52,836 nucleotides of DNA from SIG452 sp045631485 (GTDB lineage: Bacteria > Bacillota > Clostridia > UMGS1840). The notes below the pieces were generated by a model, which did not search any database, was not told the DNA's origin, and worked only from the letters and a program-made list of their open reading frames with translations. Positions 8,701 to 16,703 of this stretch are shown here, piece after piece. Numbering within the stretch: position 1 is the first letter of the stretch; every line of letters begins with the position of its first letter. The stretch is taken from positions 1 to 52,836 of the forward strand of contig JAZQUU010000024.1 in assembly GCA_045631485.1 (NCBI GenBank), written 5' to 3'. The translations under genes and the position numbers were made by a program.

Positions 8701-10157
8701 GAGCTGATGCTTTTCGTTATTGCAGCAGTCTGGAGGAAATTACGATTCCTGCAAGCGTAACCAGAGTTGGTTATGGGGCTTTTACATACTGTTATGAACT
8801 GAAGAAGGTAACCATTGAAAGCTGGTTCAGCATCGAGCTGTGGGGAGGGGCTCACTCATCTATGGGAGTGTTTGAATATTGCCCGGCTTTGGAAAGTGTT
8901 ACCATTGGCGCAGGAAACTCTGCTGTGATTCCTGATTATACATTCTATAACTGTAGCAGCCTGAAGGAAATTATTTTGCCTGATAATCTGGAAGTCATTG
9001 AATATGTTGCATTTGCCTATTGTGAAAAACTGAAAGAAATAAATTTGCCGGATTCGGTTACCTATATCGGAAACAGTGCCTTTGCTTATTGTGAAAGCCT
9101 GGAAACAATTGAAATTCCCGATTCGGTTACCTATATCGGAAACAGTGCCTTCGCATATTGCGAAAGCTTAAAATCTGTTAACATTCCTGATTCGGTAACC
9201 TATATGGGCACAAGTGTATTTTTAGGATGCTCCTCTCTGACTGAGGCACCTTTTATGAAAAATGTAACCGAAATTAAAGAGAACAACTTCTTATATTGCT
9301 CTTCCATCCGGGAGCTGACTATTCCCGACACCGTCTCCACACTGGGAACCGGTTCCTTTGCGTGGTGCACCGGTCTTACCAAAATTAACTGGAGCGAGAA
9401 CCTCACCTCCGTGGCAGCGCTGGCATTCCAGAACTGTGACGGACTGGTTCACTTAGAGCTTCCCGATAATATTGAAGCTGTTGGCTATCGTTCTTTCTCA
9501 GATTGCGATAACTTAACCACGGTTTCTCTGTCTAAAAACACTACAGTGATTGGGGAAGGTGCATTCCTCAATTGCCCCGCAATCACCGATGTGTATTACA
9601 ATGGCAGTAAGGCCGAGTGGGATGAAATGTATATTGGAAAAGATAATGAGGCACTCTTAAATGCCAACATTCATTTTGTCATCCGTTTAAGCTATGATGC
9701 CAACGGCGGTGAAAATGCTCCCGAAGCCTTGAACACAGATGGGGAAGCAGTGATTTCCAATCAGGTTCCCACCCGATTCGGCTATATCTTTAAAGGCTGG
9801 GCAACCACGAAAAACAGCTGGAATGCTTCTTATCAGCCGGGGGATACGCTGTCTTTACCGGAAGAGGGAATGACCTTGTATGCTGTGTGGACACCCATTG
9901 ATATGGGGGTAAGAATTTATGACGACGGTCTTTTGGTTTCGGTATACAATGCACCCGAAGGCAGTCAGATTCTTGTTGCCTGCTATCATGGAGACGAATT
10001 GGCGTATATCGACGGTGCAACCGTTACCTCGGAACAGCGGTATCACATTCCGGGAGACTTTACCGGCTACGATTATGTTCGCGTGATGCTCTATGAAGAT
10101 TTTGGCAGCTTAAAACCGTTGATTCTTCCTGTGGAAGCAATTGATTCTTCCAATTAA
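5787..10157 (+). CDS. Large secreted BspA-type leucine-rich-repeat protein
   Basis: The 1456-aa protein begins with a signal peptide that ends near PAMAEE. The ATG at 5787 is chosen because AAGGAG lies 8 nt upstream; a GTG at 5778 is less likely. A carbohydrate-binding-like beta domain lies at about 30-190 and a bacterial Ig-like domain at about 313-410, then a second Ig-like domain at about 420-508. LRR_5 (BspA) repeats with the 23-residue pattern SVTYIGNSAFAYCESL run from about 890 to 1285. A Listeria/Bacteroides-type repeat (YDANGG to YAVWTP) spans about 1301-1370, and a C-terminal beta domain ends it. No LPXTG anchor is present. It is probably a surface or secreted adhesin or carbohydrate-interacting protein. 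Confidence 0.85.
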   Translation: MKCILKRVLSIALTLSLIAVNLAIPAMAEEATISVSYTDLLSNTLPGGNGTLFFDTTPGTSNAGTGLDTPQNNYNRDYAPLEVWSAANRASLNMKGTEWARFEVDVPATGFYSVDMTYGCGVAAGADFIIRTDSTIIEAHLAKSGTNAYVFTTAEDLGYVYLEEGTNYIYVDNKSTAQVNFKGLDLYLAAEAKATVVDWIAPVESANEIADLTVKVNIATDGYKQAAISDTITFDMNIPIEGKYKVSVMGIATGSNSVSADFGADTQTATVSNDAYGYTEIGVFPLTEDAYTLTLNGFTDYSLAWVKVEYVSPYLTGVESETFCDGDTVARGTDNLTITFNGNMMDTADATLTKDGTQIPVAVDVDGAKVIVSFLETLAYETEYTLTVTGLQGVNDADALEDRTYTFTTTDEASDAGTDDVTVTNVASYREDVTIEGIVKGSTGYGIKGRKISVQNSDGETVVIATSGDNGAFTAEFTIADGTDTGVYTYTVTAEYGATETAVVSYVSEAEELRILGLFEDATTPDAVYSIFEGCADILLVPDYATDCASLANDDLFLAHFAGKDFNALSEFVPFYNKMLKLEQMNQATLGSYILSNFLNQPEVLELIGIDFEELSFLDTASEKSEFATMIAEDTLYNGASVSESLFVARIHALLKEYLHTYLGIGDAELICDSFYQDLPTVNGGQPIVIPIQVNGNKSEVTELTLTITASDPTIFTDIYYTPNKYTEERYDSNDWYSDFYDDFTRDITWLDENGQSGYYDEYDNYTAVKPVKQKMSIKGKTATITVSYPGGQEGSYFGALLLEPASIGTYELEISGKMLQAGIVYSVLPKAVTVDTTEIGGHFRDGYCAVDWRLTPDGVLTVSGTGTLGSIQDNSYRSSSFPYRNYRSIIRKVCLEGITGIGYFAFYNYQNLEEVVAPDDLNIIGVGAFSQCRNLKTVRLPDTVTTIEYDAFSNCSSLKEFYFPANLREIGADAFRYCSSLEEITIPASVTRVGYGAFTYCYELKKVTIESWFSIELWGGAHSSMGVFEYCPALESVTIGAGNSAVIPDYTFYNCSSLKEIILPDNLEVIEYVAFAYCEKLKEINLPDSVTYIGNSAFAYCESLETIEIPDSVTYIGNSAFAYCESLKSVNIPDSVTYMGTSVFLGCSSLTEAPFMKNVTEIKENNFLYCSSIRELTIPDTVSTLGTGSFAWCTGLTKINWSENLTSVAALAFQNCDGLVHLELPDNIEAVGYRSFSDCDNLTTVSLSKNTTVIGEGAFLNCPAITDVYYNGSKAEWDEMYIGKDNEALLNANIHFVIRLSYDANGGENAPEALNTDGEAVISNQVPTRFGYIFKGWATTKNSWNASYQPGDTLSLPEEGMTLYAVWTPIDMGVRIYDDGLLVSVYNAPEGSQILVACYHGDELAYIDGATVTSEQRYHIPGDFTGYDYVRVMLYEDFGSLKPLILPVEAIDSSN
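9051..9250 (+). repeat. 69-bp tandem repeats inside the LRR gene
   Basis: Three copies of a 69-bp unit start at 9051, 9120 and 9189. The first two are nearly identical over the segment beginning GATTCGGTTACCTATATCGG; the third is more diverged. Each encodes one 23-aa LRR. The DNA-level identity points to recent unit duplication. Confidence 0.85.
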
Positions 10158-10160
10158 ACC

Positions 10161-10202
10161 AAAAAAAGATTCCTTCTGTATGCCACAGAAGGAATCTTTT
10201 CT
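10161..10202. terminator. Bidirectional terminator between the LRR gene and pdaA
   Basis: AAAAGATTCCTTCTGT and its exact complement enclose a 5-nt loop, giving a perfect 16-bp stem flanked by A and T runs. It serves the plus-strand LRR gene and the convergent minus-strand deacetylase gene. Confidence 0.9.
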
Positions 10203-11026
10203 TATTGGGTGCAAAGCTCTTCCAATGTGCCGAAGGTGTATCCCATTTCTTTCCATTTGGTGAGTATTTCATCCAAAATTTCTGCATTGGTTTTGGAGGT
10301 GGAATGAAGCAGAATCACGGCACCGTTATGGGTTCGGGGGAGCAGTTTTTTCAAAGCTTCTTCACGGGTGGGTTGTTTGTTTTGGTCCCAGTCGGCATAA
10401 GCCAAGCTCCAAAACACAGTTTGATAGCCCAATTCCTTTGCCTGCTTTAAGTTTTCTTCGCTGAATTTCCCTTGGGGCGGACGATAAAATTTTTTCATGG
10501 TCTGTCCGGTGATTTGCTCGTATTTTTCTTCTAAATCGGAAAGCTCTTTTTTGAAATTTTCAATGTCTGAAATTTTGGACATATCGGGATGGTGAGTGGT
10601 GTGATTTGCCACCAAATGACCGTCTGAAACCATTTGCTTTACCAGCTCGGGCTTGGTGTCTAAATAATTGCCCACCAGGAAGAAGGCGGCGGGAACCTTG
10701 TGCTTTTTTAAGGTTTCTAAAATTTGGGGCGTATAACCTGCCTCGTAGCCCGCATCAAAGGTAAGATACAACACCTTTTCGTTAGGGGAACCAAGATAAT
10801 ATGCATCATATTGAGACAGTTCCTGCTGACTGCGATTTCCCACGGGTTGACTTCCGTTTTGAGCATGGGATAATCCCCAGTCGATATTGGTTTTTAACGT
10901 GGAAATGGCATTTGGAAGCAGTTGACCTAACAACCCTGCGGTGACGGATAGTGTCAGCACCAGAAGTACGGCTCCGATCACCAGTTTTTTTAAAGAAATT
11001 ACCATAAAATTACCATGAAAATTCAT
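10202..11026 (-). CDS. pdaA: Polysaccharide deacetylase, PdaA-like (muramic-delta-lactam biosynthesis)
   Basis: PdaA removes the N-acetyl group from muramic acid during spore-cortex synthesis so that delta-lactam can form. The protein has an N-terminal membrane anchor and a NodB homology domain with TFDAGYE, the metal-binding motif HTTHHPD and RPPQGKFSEE. The YDAYYLG lead-in and FWSLAYADWD are typical of PdaA rather than of PdaB. The start is unsettled. ATG 11026 gives 274 aa, and ATG 11005 or 11089 are possible; the best SD sequence lies about 30 nt upstream of 11026 with a hairpin between. Confidence 0.85.
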   Translation of the reverse strand: MNFHGNFMVISLKKLVIGAVLLVLTLSVTAGLLGQLLPNAISTLKTNIDWGLSHAQNGSQPVGNRSQQELSQYDAYYLGSPNEKVLYLTFDAGYEAGYTPQILETLKKHKVPAAFFLVGNYLDTKPELVKQMVSDGHLVANHTTHHPDMSKISDIENFKKELSDLEEKYEQITGQTMKKFYRPPQGKFSEENLKQAKELGYQTVFWSLAYADWDQNKQPTREEALKKLLPRTHNGAVILLHSTSKTNAEILDEILTKWKEMGYTFGTLEELCTQ

Positions 11027-11172
11027 CCGTTTCTCGTCTGCCGTTTTGGCAGAACGCCTCCTTTCAAAGAATGATGCGGTTGATCTCATTCTATGTGATT
11101 ATACAGGGAAACAGAACCGGAAATGAAGTCTTTCGTCTAAATATTAAATCTTTGTTACAACGTGAAAAAGAA

Positions 11173-11202
11173 TTGACTTTCCCGCTTTGGTTGTTGTATA
11201 AT
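11173..11202 (+). promoter_or_regulatory. Promoter of the foldase lipoprotein gene
   Basis: TTGACT (11173-11178), an 18-bp spacer and TATAAT (11197-11202) lie 77 bases before the start codon at 11279. Confidence 0.75.
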
Positions 11203-11278
11203 AATATCACTTAAGACACTAACCGAAGATAACGGTTTGATGATAGTAATTTTTTAGAAAGAACAGGAGCGTGATTTT

Positions 11279-12262
11279 ATGAAAAAAATAATCTCTGTAT
11301 TATTGGTTCTGATTCTCGTGTTGGGAATGCTGAGCGGATGTGGAGGCAATAAGGATACGTCCAAGGTTGCCACTATTGGTACCGAGACCATCACTGCAGG
11401 GGAAATGGAGTATGCCATCGGCGTGGTGAAAGCAAATCTGGTCAGCGGAATGGAAGGTCAGAACTTGGAGGATTTCTGGAACACTTTGATTGACGGTGTG
11501 GATCCTCAGGATTACATTCGCGAAAATGCTACCGAACTTTTAGTCAATATGACCTTGTTGGCACATGCTGCTACTGAGGCAGGCATTGTGGTGACCGACG
11601 ATGAAGTGGATAGCTATTTTTCGGAAAATAAAGAAACAATGGACGGCCTGATTACTCAGTACGGTGTTAGCGAAGATACCTTAAAGGCGGTTTACAAAAA
11701 GCAGATGCTTTACAGTAAATACGGCGAAGCGTATTTAGCTACCAATGAGCGTTTCACTCCGAATGATGAAACCTTAAAACAGTATTTTGCAGATAATTTC
11801 TATAAAGCACAGCACATTTTAAAAATGACTGTGGATGCCAACACCAATGCACCTCTTTCTCAGGCGGAAAAAGATGCTGCCCGTGCGGAAATTGATGCCA
11901 TCTTAGCATCCATTAAAGGCGGTGCCGATTTTGAAACTCTGATGAAAGAGAACACCGAAGACCCCGGAGTGGAACAGTATCCCGGCGGATATGTGTTTGC
12001 AGAAGGGGAAATGGTTCCCGAGTTTTATGAAGGAACCGTTGCTTTGGCAGAAAACGGTGTTTCCGAAGTGATTGAATCCTCTTACGGATACCATATTATC
12101 AAACGTTTACCCTTGGATATGGAAGCAGACTTTACGGAAAATAAATACAAAGTGCAAAGCGTTTATGTGTATGAAGTGGAAGGACAGTTGATTGACGAAT
12201 TGAAAAATACTGTTGATGTGTCCGTGAATGATGCCAAAATCAAGGCAATCCCCGTAAAATAA
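11279..12262 (+). CDS. PrsA/SurA-like peptidylprolyl isomerase lipoprotein
   Basis: The 327-aa protein has a lipoprotein signal peptide with lipobox LSGC, so it is anchored on the outer face of the membrane. An N-terminal SurA-type helical region is followed by a parvulin (rotamase) domain at about 175-285 with QHILKM and the closing GYHIIKR motif. It should assist folding of secreted proteins, of which this window encodes several large ones. AGGAG precedes the ATG. Confidence 0.88.
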   Translation: MKKIISVLLVLILVLGMLSGCGGNKDTSKVATIGTETITAGEMEYAIGVVKANLVSGMEGQNLEDFWNTLIDGVDPQDYIRENATELLVNMTLLAHAATEAGIVVTDDEVDSYFSENKETMDGLITQYGVSEDTLKAVYKKQMLYSKYGEAYLATNERFTPNDETLKQYFADNFYKAQHILKMTVDANTNAPLSQAEKDAARAEIDAILASIKGGADFETLMKENTEDPGVEQYPGGYVFAEGEMVPEFYEGTVALAENGVSEVIESSYGYHIIKRLPLDMEADFTENKYKVQSVYVYEVEGQLIDELKNTVDVSVNDAKIKAIPVK

Positions 12263-12278
12263 ACAATATTTGTTACCA

Positions 12279-12312
12279 TCAGGCATAAGTCGGTAAAAAC
12301 GGCTTATGCCTG
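12279..12312 (+). other. Perfect hairpin without T-tract upstream of the permease gene
   Basis: CAGGCATAAG pairs with CTTATGCCTG around a 13-nt loop. No T run follows, and a GGAG ribosome site comes shortly after. It may be an mRNA-stability or processing element between the foldase and permease genes rather than a terminator. Confidence 0.5.
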
Positions 12313-12336
12313 TGTAATCCATGGAGTTAAATTGCT

Positions 12337-13509
12337 ATGAAACAGTTTTTTAAGGAACATAAACAATCTGTGATATTGTATTCCACCGTTACAATTATTG
12401 GAATTCTTACCTATTTTTTGTTGTTGCGGTTTGATCGTGTTGCTACCGTATTGCAATTTATTTTATCTGTTTTTGCACCGTTTCTCATTGGATTTTCCAT
12501 TGCTTATCTGTTAAATCCCGTGATGAAATTCTTTGAATCCAAAGTGTTCGGGAAAATCGGTGCCAAAAAGAAAACTGCATCTTCATCTAAAATCAAAAGA
12601 ATTTGCAGTATTGTGGTCACTTATGTGGTAGTGTTTGCTGTTGTGGCGTGTCTTGTGGTGCTTTTGATTCCTCAGATAGTTACCACCGTGGAATCGCTTG
12701 TGAAAAATATTCCGTCTTATTATCAAAAGTTTGTGGATGGAATCACCCGTTTTATGGCAGAGCATCACATGAATGCAACCTGGCTTGAGCAGATGATTCC
12801 GGATGATTCTCTGATGGTATATGCCACCTCATTTGTGGAAATTTGCTTCGGATGGTTGATGAACATTCCCGCGCAGTTGACCACCGGTTTTACCAACGTG
12901 TTGGTTGGCGTGATTGTGTCTGTTTATTTTCTGTTTGATAAGGAGCGTTTTTCCAAAGGCCTTACCAAAGTGGCTTATGCAATGTGTCGGAAACAAAAAG
13001 CAGATAAAATCATGGAGGTTTCCCGCCTGACCAATAAAACCTTTTCCGGTTTTATCATCGGGAAAATTATTGATTCTGCAATTATCGGCGTGATTTCGTT
13101 TCCCTTTATGCTGCTGATTTATCCGCCTTATGCACTGTTAATCAGCGTGATTATCGGGGTGACCAATATCATTCCGTTCTTCGGTCCCTTTATCGGAGCA
13201 ATTCCGTCGGCACTTTTGATTTTACTGGTAGCACCTGACAAATTCTTGTGGTTTATTATTTTCGTATTTGTGCTCCAACAGTTCGACGGCAATATTTTAG
13301 GTCCCAAAATCCTTGGAGATTCCACAGGACTTTCTCCCATCTGGGTGATGTTCGGTATTTTGGCGGGAAGCAAATTGTTGGGATTTGTGGGAATGATTGT
13401 GGGAGTTCCGGTTACGGCAGTAGCTTATTATTTGTTTAAAAACTATATTGACAGAAAGTATCAGGAAAAACAGAACAATGAATCAATATCTTGCGAAGCA
13501 GATAGCTGA
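12337..13509 (+). CDS. AI-2E family transporter (YdbI/YtvI-like permease)
   Basis: This 390-aa integral membrane protein belongs to the PF01594 family. Hydrophobic segments occur near 12-32, 40-62, 85-110, 150-185, 225-260, 268-290 and 300-335. The conserved motif FGPFIGAIPSALL is present. Members have been linked to autoinducer-2 export or to Na+/H+ exchange; the substrate cannot be assigned here. The next gene starts inside its 3' end. Confidence 0.85.
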   Translation: MKQFFKEHKQSVILYSTVTIIGILTYFLLLRFDRVATVLQFILSVFAPFLIGFSIAYLLNPVMKFFESKVFGKIGAKKKTASSSKIKRICSIVVTYVVVFAVVACLVVLLIPQIVTTVESLVKNIPSYYQKFVDGITRFMAEHHMNATWLEQMIPDDSLMVYATSFVEICFGWLMNIPAQLTTGFTNVLVGVIVSVYFLFDKERFSKGLTKVAYAMCRKQKADKIMEVSRLTNKTFSGFIIGKIIDSAIIGVISFPFMLLIYPPYALLISVIIGVTNIIPFFGPFIGAIPSALLILLVAPDKFLWFIIFVFVLQQFDGNILGPKILGDSTGLSPIWVMFGILAGSKLLGFVGMIVGVPVTAVAYYLFKNYIDRKYQEKQNNESISCEADS

Positions 13510-14290
13510 GAGATTTCCGTCTTATCTTCATTACGGTGTGACGAAAAACACCAATCCAAAATATTTAAAACAGGGATACCGCACATTGATTGTGGCGGTA
13601 TTTCCTTATTATTGCGTGGGTGAAAACGAACTGTTTTCCCGATATTGCACCGTTTATGATTATCATAAGGTGGTAAAAGATGAGTTTCAAAAAATTTTTG
13701 AACCACTTGGGGTAGAGTACCTTAGTTTTGCCGATATTTCGCCTTTTTCAGAGAAAAAACTGGCAGAATCTTTAGGGCTTGGAGAAATCGGGGAACATAA
13801 TTTGCTCTTAACGGAGGAATACGGCTCCTATGTGTTTTTGGGAGAAGTGCTTCTAAAAGAAGAACTCCCCGAGAAAACGGGGGATTTTCCTAAGCTTTGT
13901 AATCATTGCGGAAACTGCAAAAAAGCTTGTCCCACGGGTGCGCTGCAAGACGGCTTTGAAAGAGGGAAATGTCTGTCACACCTAAGTCAGAAAAAGGAAT
14001 TAAGCGAAGCAGAACAAAACATCTATTGCCAATCCAAACTGGCGTGGGGATGCGATATTTGTCAACTTGCCTGCCCGGTGAACCACGGGGCAAAACGAAC
14101 CCCTATTGATGCATTTCAAAATGCATCCTTAACGTTAACCAAAGAGGAAATTCTCTCTCTTTCCGAGGAAGAATTTCAAGCAAAATATCAGGATTATGCC
14201 TTTGCCTATAAAGGCATCGAAATCCTTAGAAGAAATGTGAGACTTCAAGATGAATACAAGATTCAATCAATTAAAAAAGAGAATCCTTAA
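13478..14290 (+). CDS. QueG-like double 4Fe-4S cluster protein
   Basis: The 270-aa protein resembles the epoxyqueuosine reductase family. It contains two cluster motifs: CNHCGNCKKACP, and a later C-x2-C-x3-CP set within CDICQLACPVN. The N-terminal part contains the AESLGLGEIGEHNLLL segment typical of QueG. It is shorter than classical QueG (about 310-380 aa), and the N-terminal cobalamin-binding part looks reduced, so epoxyqueuosine reduction is likely but not certain. I start at ATG 13478 (AGG about 12 nt upstream); it overlaps the permease gene by 32 bases and pcrA by 41. Confidence 0.75.
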   Translation: MNQYLAKQIAERFPSYLHYGVTKNTNPKYLKQGYRTLIVAVFPYYCVGENELFSRYCTVYDYHKVVKDEFQKIFEPLGVEYLSFADISPFSEKKLAESLGLGEIGEHNLLLTEEYGSYVFLGEVLLKEELPEKTGDFPKLCNHCGNCKKACPTGALQDGFERGKCLSHLSQKKELSEAEQNIYCQSKLAWGCDICQLACPVNHGAKRTPIDAFQNASLTLTKEEILSLSEEEFQAKYQDYAFAYKGIEILRRNVRLQDEYKIQSIKKENP

Positions 14291-16679
14291 CGAAGAATAC
14301 AGTAACTTAAATCCCATGCAGAGAGAGGCTTGTTTCACCGTAACGGGTCCTGTTCTCATTTTGGCAGGGGCAGGCAGCGGAAAAACCACTACCTTAATTT
14401 CCCGAATTCATTATATGGTGAAATACGGTGATTCCTACTATACCGATATGCCTTGTCCCGCATTCTTGGATGAAGACGATTTGGCACGCCTGGAAGCAAA
14501 AAGCGTAGGTTCTTTTACCGAAGAAGAGGAAGCGTTATTTCAAAAAAATCCCATCAATCCGCAAAATATTCTAGCAATCACCTTTACCAACAAAGCGGCA
14601 AATGAATTAAAAGAACGTCTGGAAGCAAAATTGGGAGAAAAAGCACAAGGTATCTGGGCGATGACCTTTCATTCTGCCTGCGTTCGCATTTTAAGAGAAC
14701 ATATTTGGTTATTGGGCGGCGGTTTAAACCGTTATTTTACCATTTTTGACGCTTCCGATGCCAAAAATCTGGTGAAAGAGTGCTTGAAGGAATTAAATAT
14801 TTCCGAGGATGTGGTAAATCATAAACTTTGTTACAGTGAGATTTCCAAATCCAAAAATGACGGCGTGGATGCGGAAGAATATCTCCGTCTGGCAGGCGCA
14901 AGCTACAAACAGACTTTAATCGCCAAAGTGTATGCACTGTATATGGAAAAACTGCAGAAGTATAATACTTTGGATTTTGATGATATTTTATGTTATACCG
15001 TGAAGATTTTTGAAAATTTTCCTCAGGTTTTAGCCGATTATCAGAACCGTTTTACCCACATTATGATAGACGAGTATCAGGATACCAACCGTATTCAGTA
15101 CCGTTTGGCGTCCTGCCTTGCCAAGAAGAATAAAAACCTTTGTGTGGTGGGGGATGATGACCAGTCAATCTATCGGTTCCGAGGAGCAGATATTACCAAT
15201 ATTTTAAGCTTTGAAGAACAGTTTGCCAACACCAAAATCATCAAATTGGAAGAAAACTACCGAAGCACCAAGAATATTTTGGATGCGGCAAACGGCGTGA
15301 TTGCCAACAATCTGCACCGAAAAGCAAAAAAACTCTGGACAAAACAAGAGGGCGGCGCCAAGGTGAAGGTGTTAAATCCCAATAATAACTACGATGAAGC
15401 CAATAAAGTGGGTGCTTTGATTGATTCCTTGAGACGAGATGGTTACAATTATCGTGATATGGCGGTGCTATACCGTATGAATTCCTTGTCCCGTACCTTC
15501 GAGCAGACATTCTTGCAAACTGCAATTCCTCACAGAATCGTGGGCGGAACCCGTTTCTTTGACAGAAAAGAAATCAAAGATATCGTGGCATATCTGCGTT
15601 TGGTGTTAAATCAAAATGATGATGCGGCTTTGATGCGAATTATCAACGAGCCTGCCCGCGGTATCGGAAAAACTTCGGTGGAAAAAGTGCAGGCATTGGC
15701 GTCTGCTAACGGTATTTCCATGTTGGAGGTGTGTGAAAAGGCAGGGGAGTATCCCGAGCTTTCTCATCCTAAGGCAAAGCTTTTAAATTTTGCTAAAATG
15801 ATTGCCGATTTTCGTGAAAATATAAACGATACCGAAGCGTTGGTCAATTCCGTGTTGTACGGCTCCGGCTATATGGAGGCGCTTCAAAAAGAGGATACCG
15901 ACGAGGCAAATGCAAGAATCCAGAATATGAAGGAACTTCTTTCCATGATTAAGGAAGATGAACAAAACCGTGATTTATCCGCCTTTTTGGAAAATGTTTC
16001 TCTGCTTTCCGATATTGATAACTATGATGCAGACGAAGATGCGGTTACCTTAATGACTTTGCATAGCTCCAAAGGATTAGAGTTTCCCGTGGTGTTCTTG
16101 GTTGGCTTTGAAGAAGGAATTTTCCCGTCTATGCAATCAAAAACAGAGCCGGGCGGTTTGGAAGAAGAAAGACGCCTTTGTTATGTGGGAATTACCCGTG
16201 CCAAAAAACAGTTGTATCTTTCTTATGCAGATGAAAGAATGCTCTTTGGTTCTTATATGCATAGCTTGCCATCTCAGTTTTTAAAAGAAATTCCCGAGGA
16301 AACCCTGGAAAGAGAACAAAAGAAGAAAGCAGATTCTTATGCTTCTTTTGCTTCTTTTGGTTCTTTTGGTTCTTCTTCCTCAAACGGTTCTTCCAACTCT
16401 TACGGCAGCTATCAGACAAGCTCTGTTGGCGGTTACCGTGGCGATTCCTACAATTCCAACGCCATCCATTTAACACCGTCTGCCGCACCCCAAAAACCTG
16501 CAACCTCGGGAAGCTTGCCCGATTACCGGGTGGGTTGCCGTGTACGGCATAAGAAGTTTGGTGAAGGAACTGTGTTAACCGTTCAGCCCTTAGGAAACGA
16601 CGTGAAATTGGAAATTCAGTTTGAAGAATTCGGCAAAAAGACATTGATGGCGGCATTTGCACGCCCCGAAATTATATAA
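14250..16679 (+). CDS. pcrA: ATP-dependent DNA helicase PcrA/UvrD
   Basis: This 809-aa superfamily 1A 3'-5' helicase acts in DNA repair and removal of RecA filaments. Walker A AGAGSGKT is at residues 39-46. DEYQDTN (motif II), GDDDQSIYRFRGAD (motif III) and the C-terminal VTLMTLHSSKGLEFP and YVGITRAKK motifs are all visible. An acidic insertion follows motif Ia. A Ser/Gly/Tyr/Phe-rich linker (around 690-735) joins the core to a C-terminal Tudor-like domain, RVRHKKFGEGTV, which in PcrA contacts RNA polymerase. The start overlaps the QueG-like gene. Confidence 0.95.
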   Translation: MNTRFNQLKKRILNEEYSNLNPMQREACFTVTGPVLILAGAGSGKTTTLISRIHYMVKYGDSYYTDMPCPAFLDEDDLARLEAKSVGSFTEEEEALFQKNPINPQNILAITFTNKAANELKERLEAKLGEKAQGIWAMTFHSACVRILREHIWLLGGGLNRYFTIFDASDAKNLVKECLKELNISEDVVNHKLCYSEISKSKNDGVDAEEYLRLAGASYKQTLIAKVYALYMEKLQKYNTLDFDDILCYTVKIFENFPQVLADYQNRFTHIMIDEYQDTNRIQYRLASCLAKKNKNLCVVGDDDQSIYRFRGADITNILSFEEQFANTKIIKLEENYRSTKNILDAANGVIANNLHRKAKKLWTKQEGGAKVKVLNPNNNYDEANKVGALIDSLRRDGYNYRDMAVLYRMNSLSRTFEQTFLQTAIPHRIVGGTRFFDRKEIKDIVAYLRLVLNQNDDAALMRIINEPARGIGKTSVEKVQALASANGISMLEVCEKAGEYPELSHPKAKLLNFAKMIADFRENINDTEALVNSVLYGSGYMEALQKEDTDEANARIQNMKELLSMIKEDEQNRDLSAFLENVSLLSDIDNYDADEDAVTLMTLHSSKGLEFPVVFLVGFEEGIFPSMQSKTEPGGLEEERRLCYVGITRAKKQLYLSYADERMLFGSYMHSLPSQFLKEIPEETLEREQKKKADSYASFASFGSFGSSSSNGSSNSYGSYQTSSVGGYRGDSYNSNAIHLTPSAAPQKPATSGSLPDYRVGCRVRHKKFGEGTVLTVQPLGNDVKLEIQFEEFGKKTLMAAFARPEII

Positions 16680-16703
16680 TCAAGAGAATTAGGAGAAATT
16701 ACT

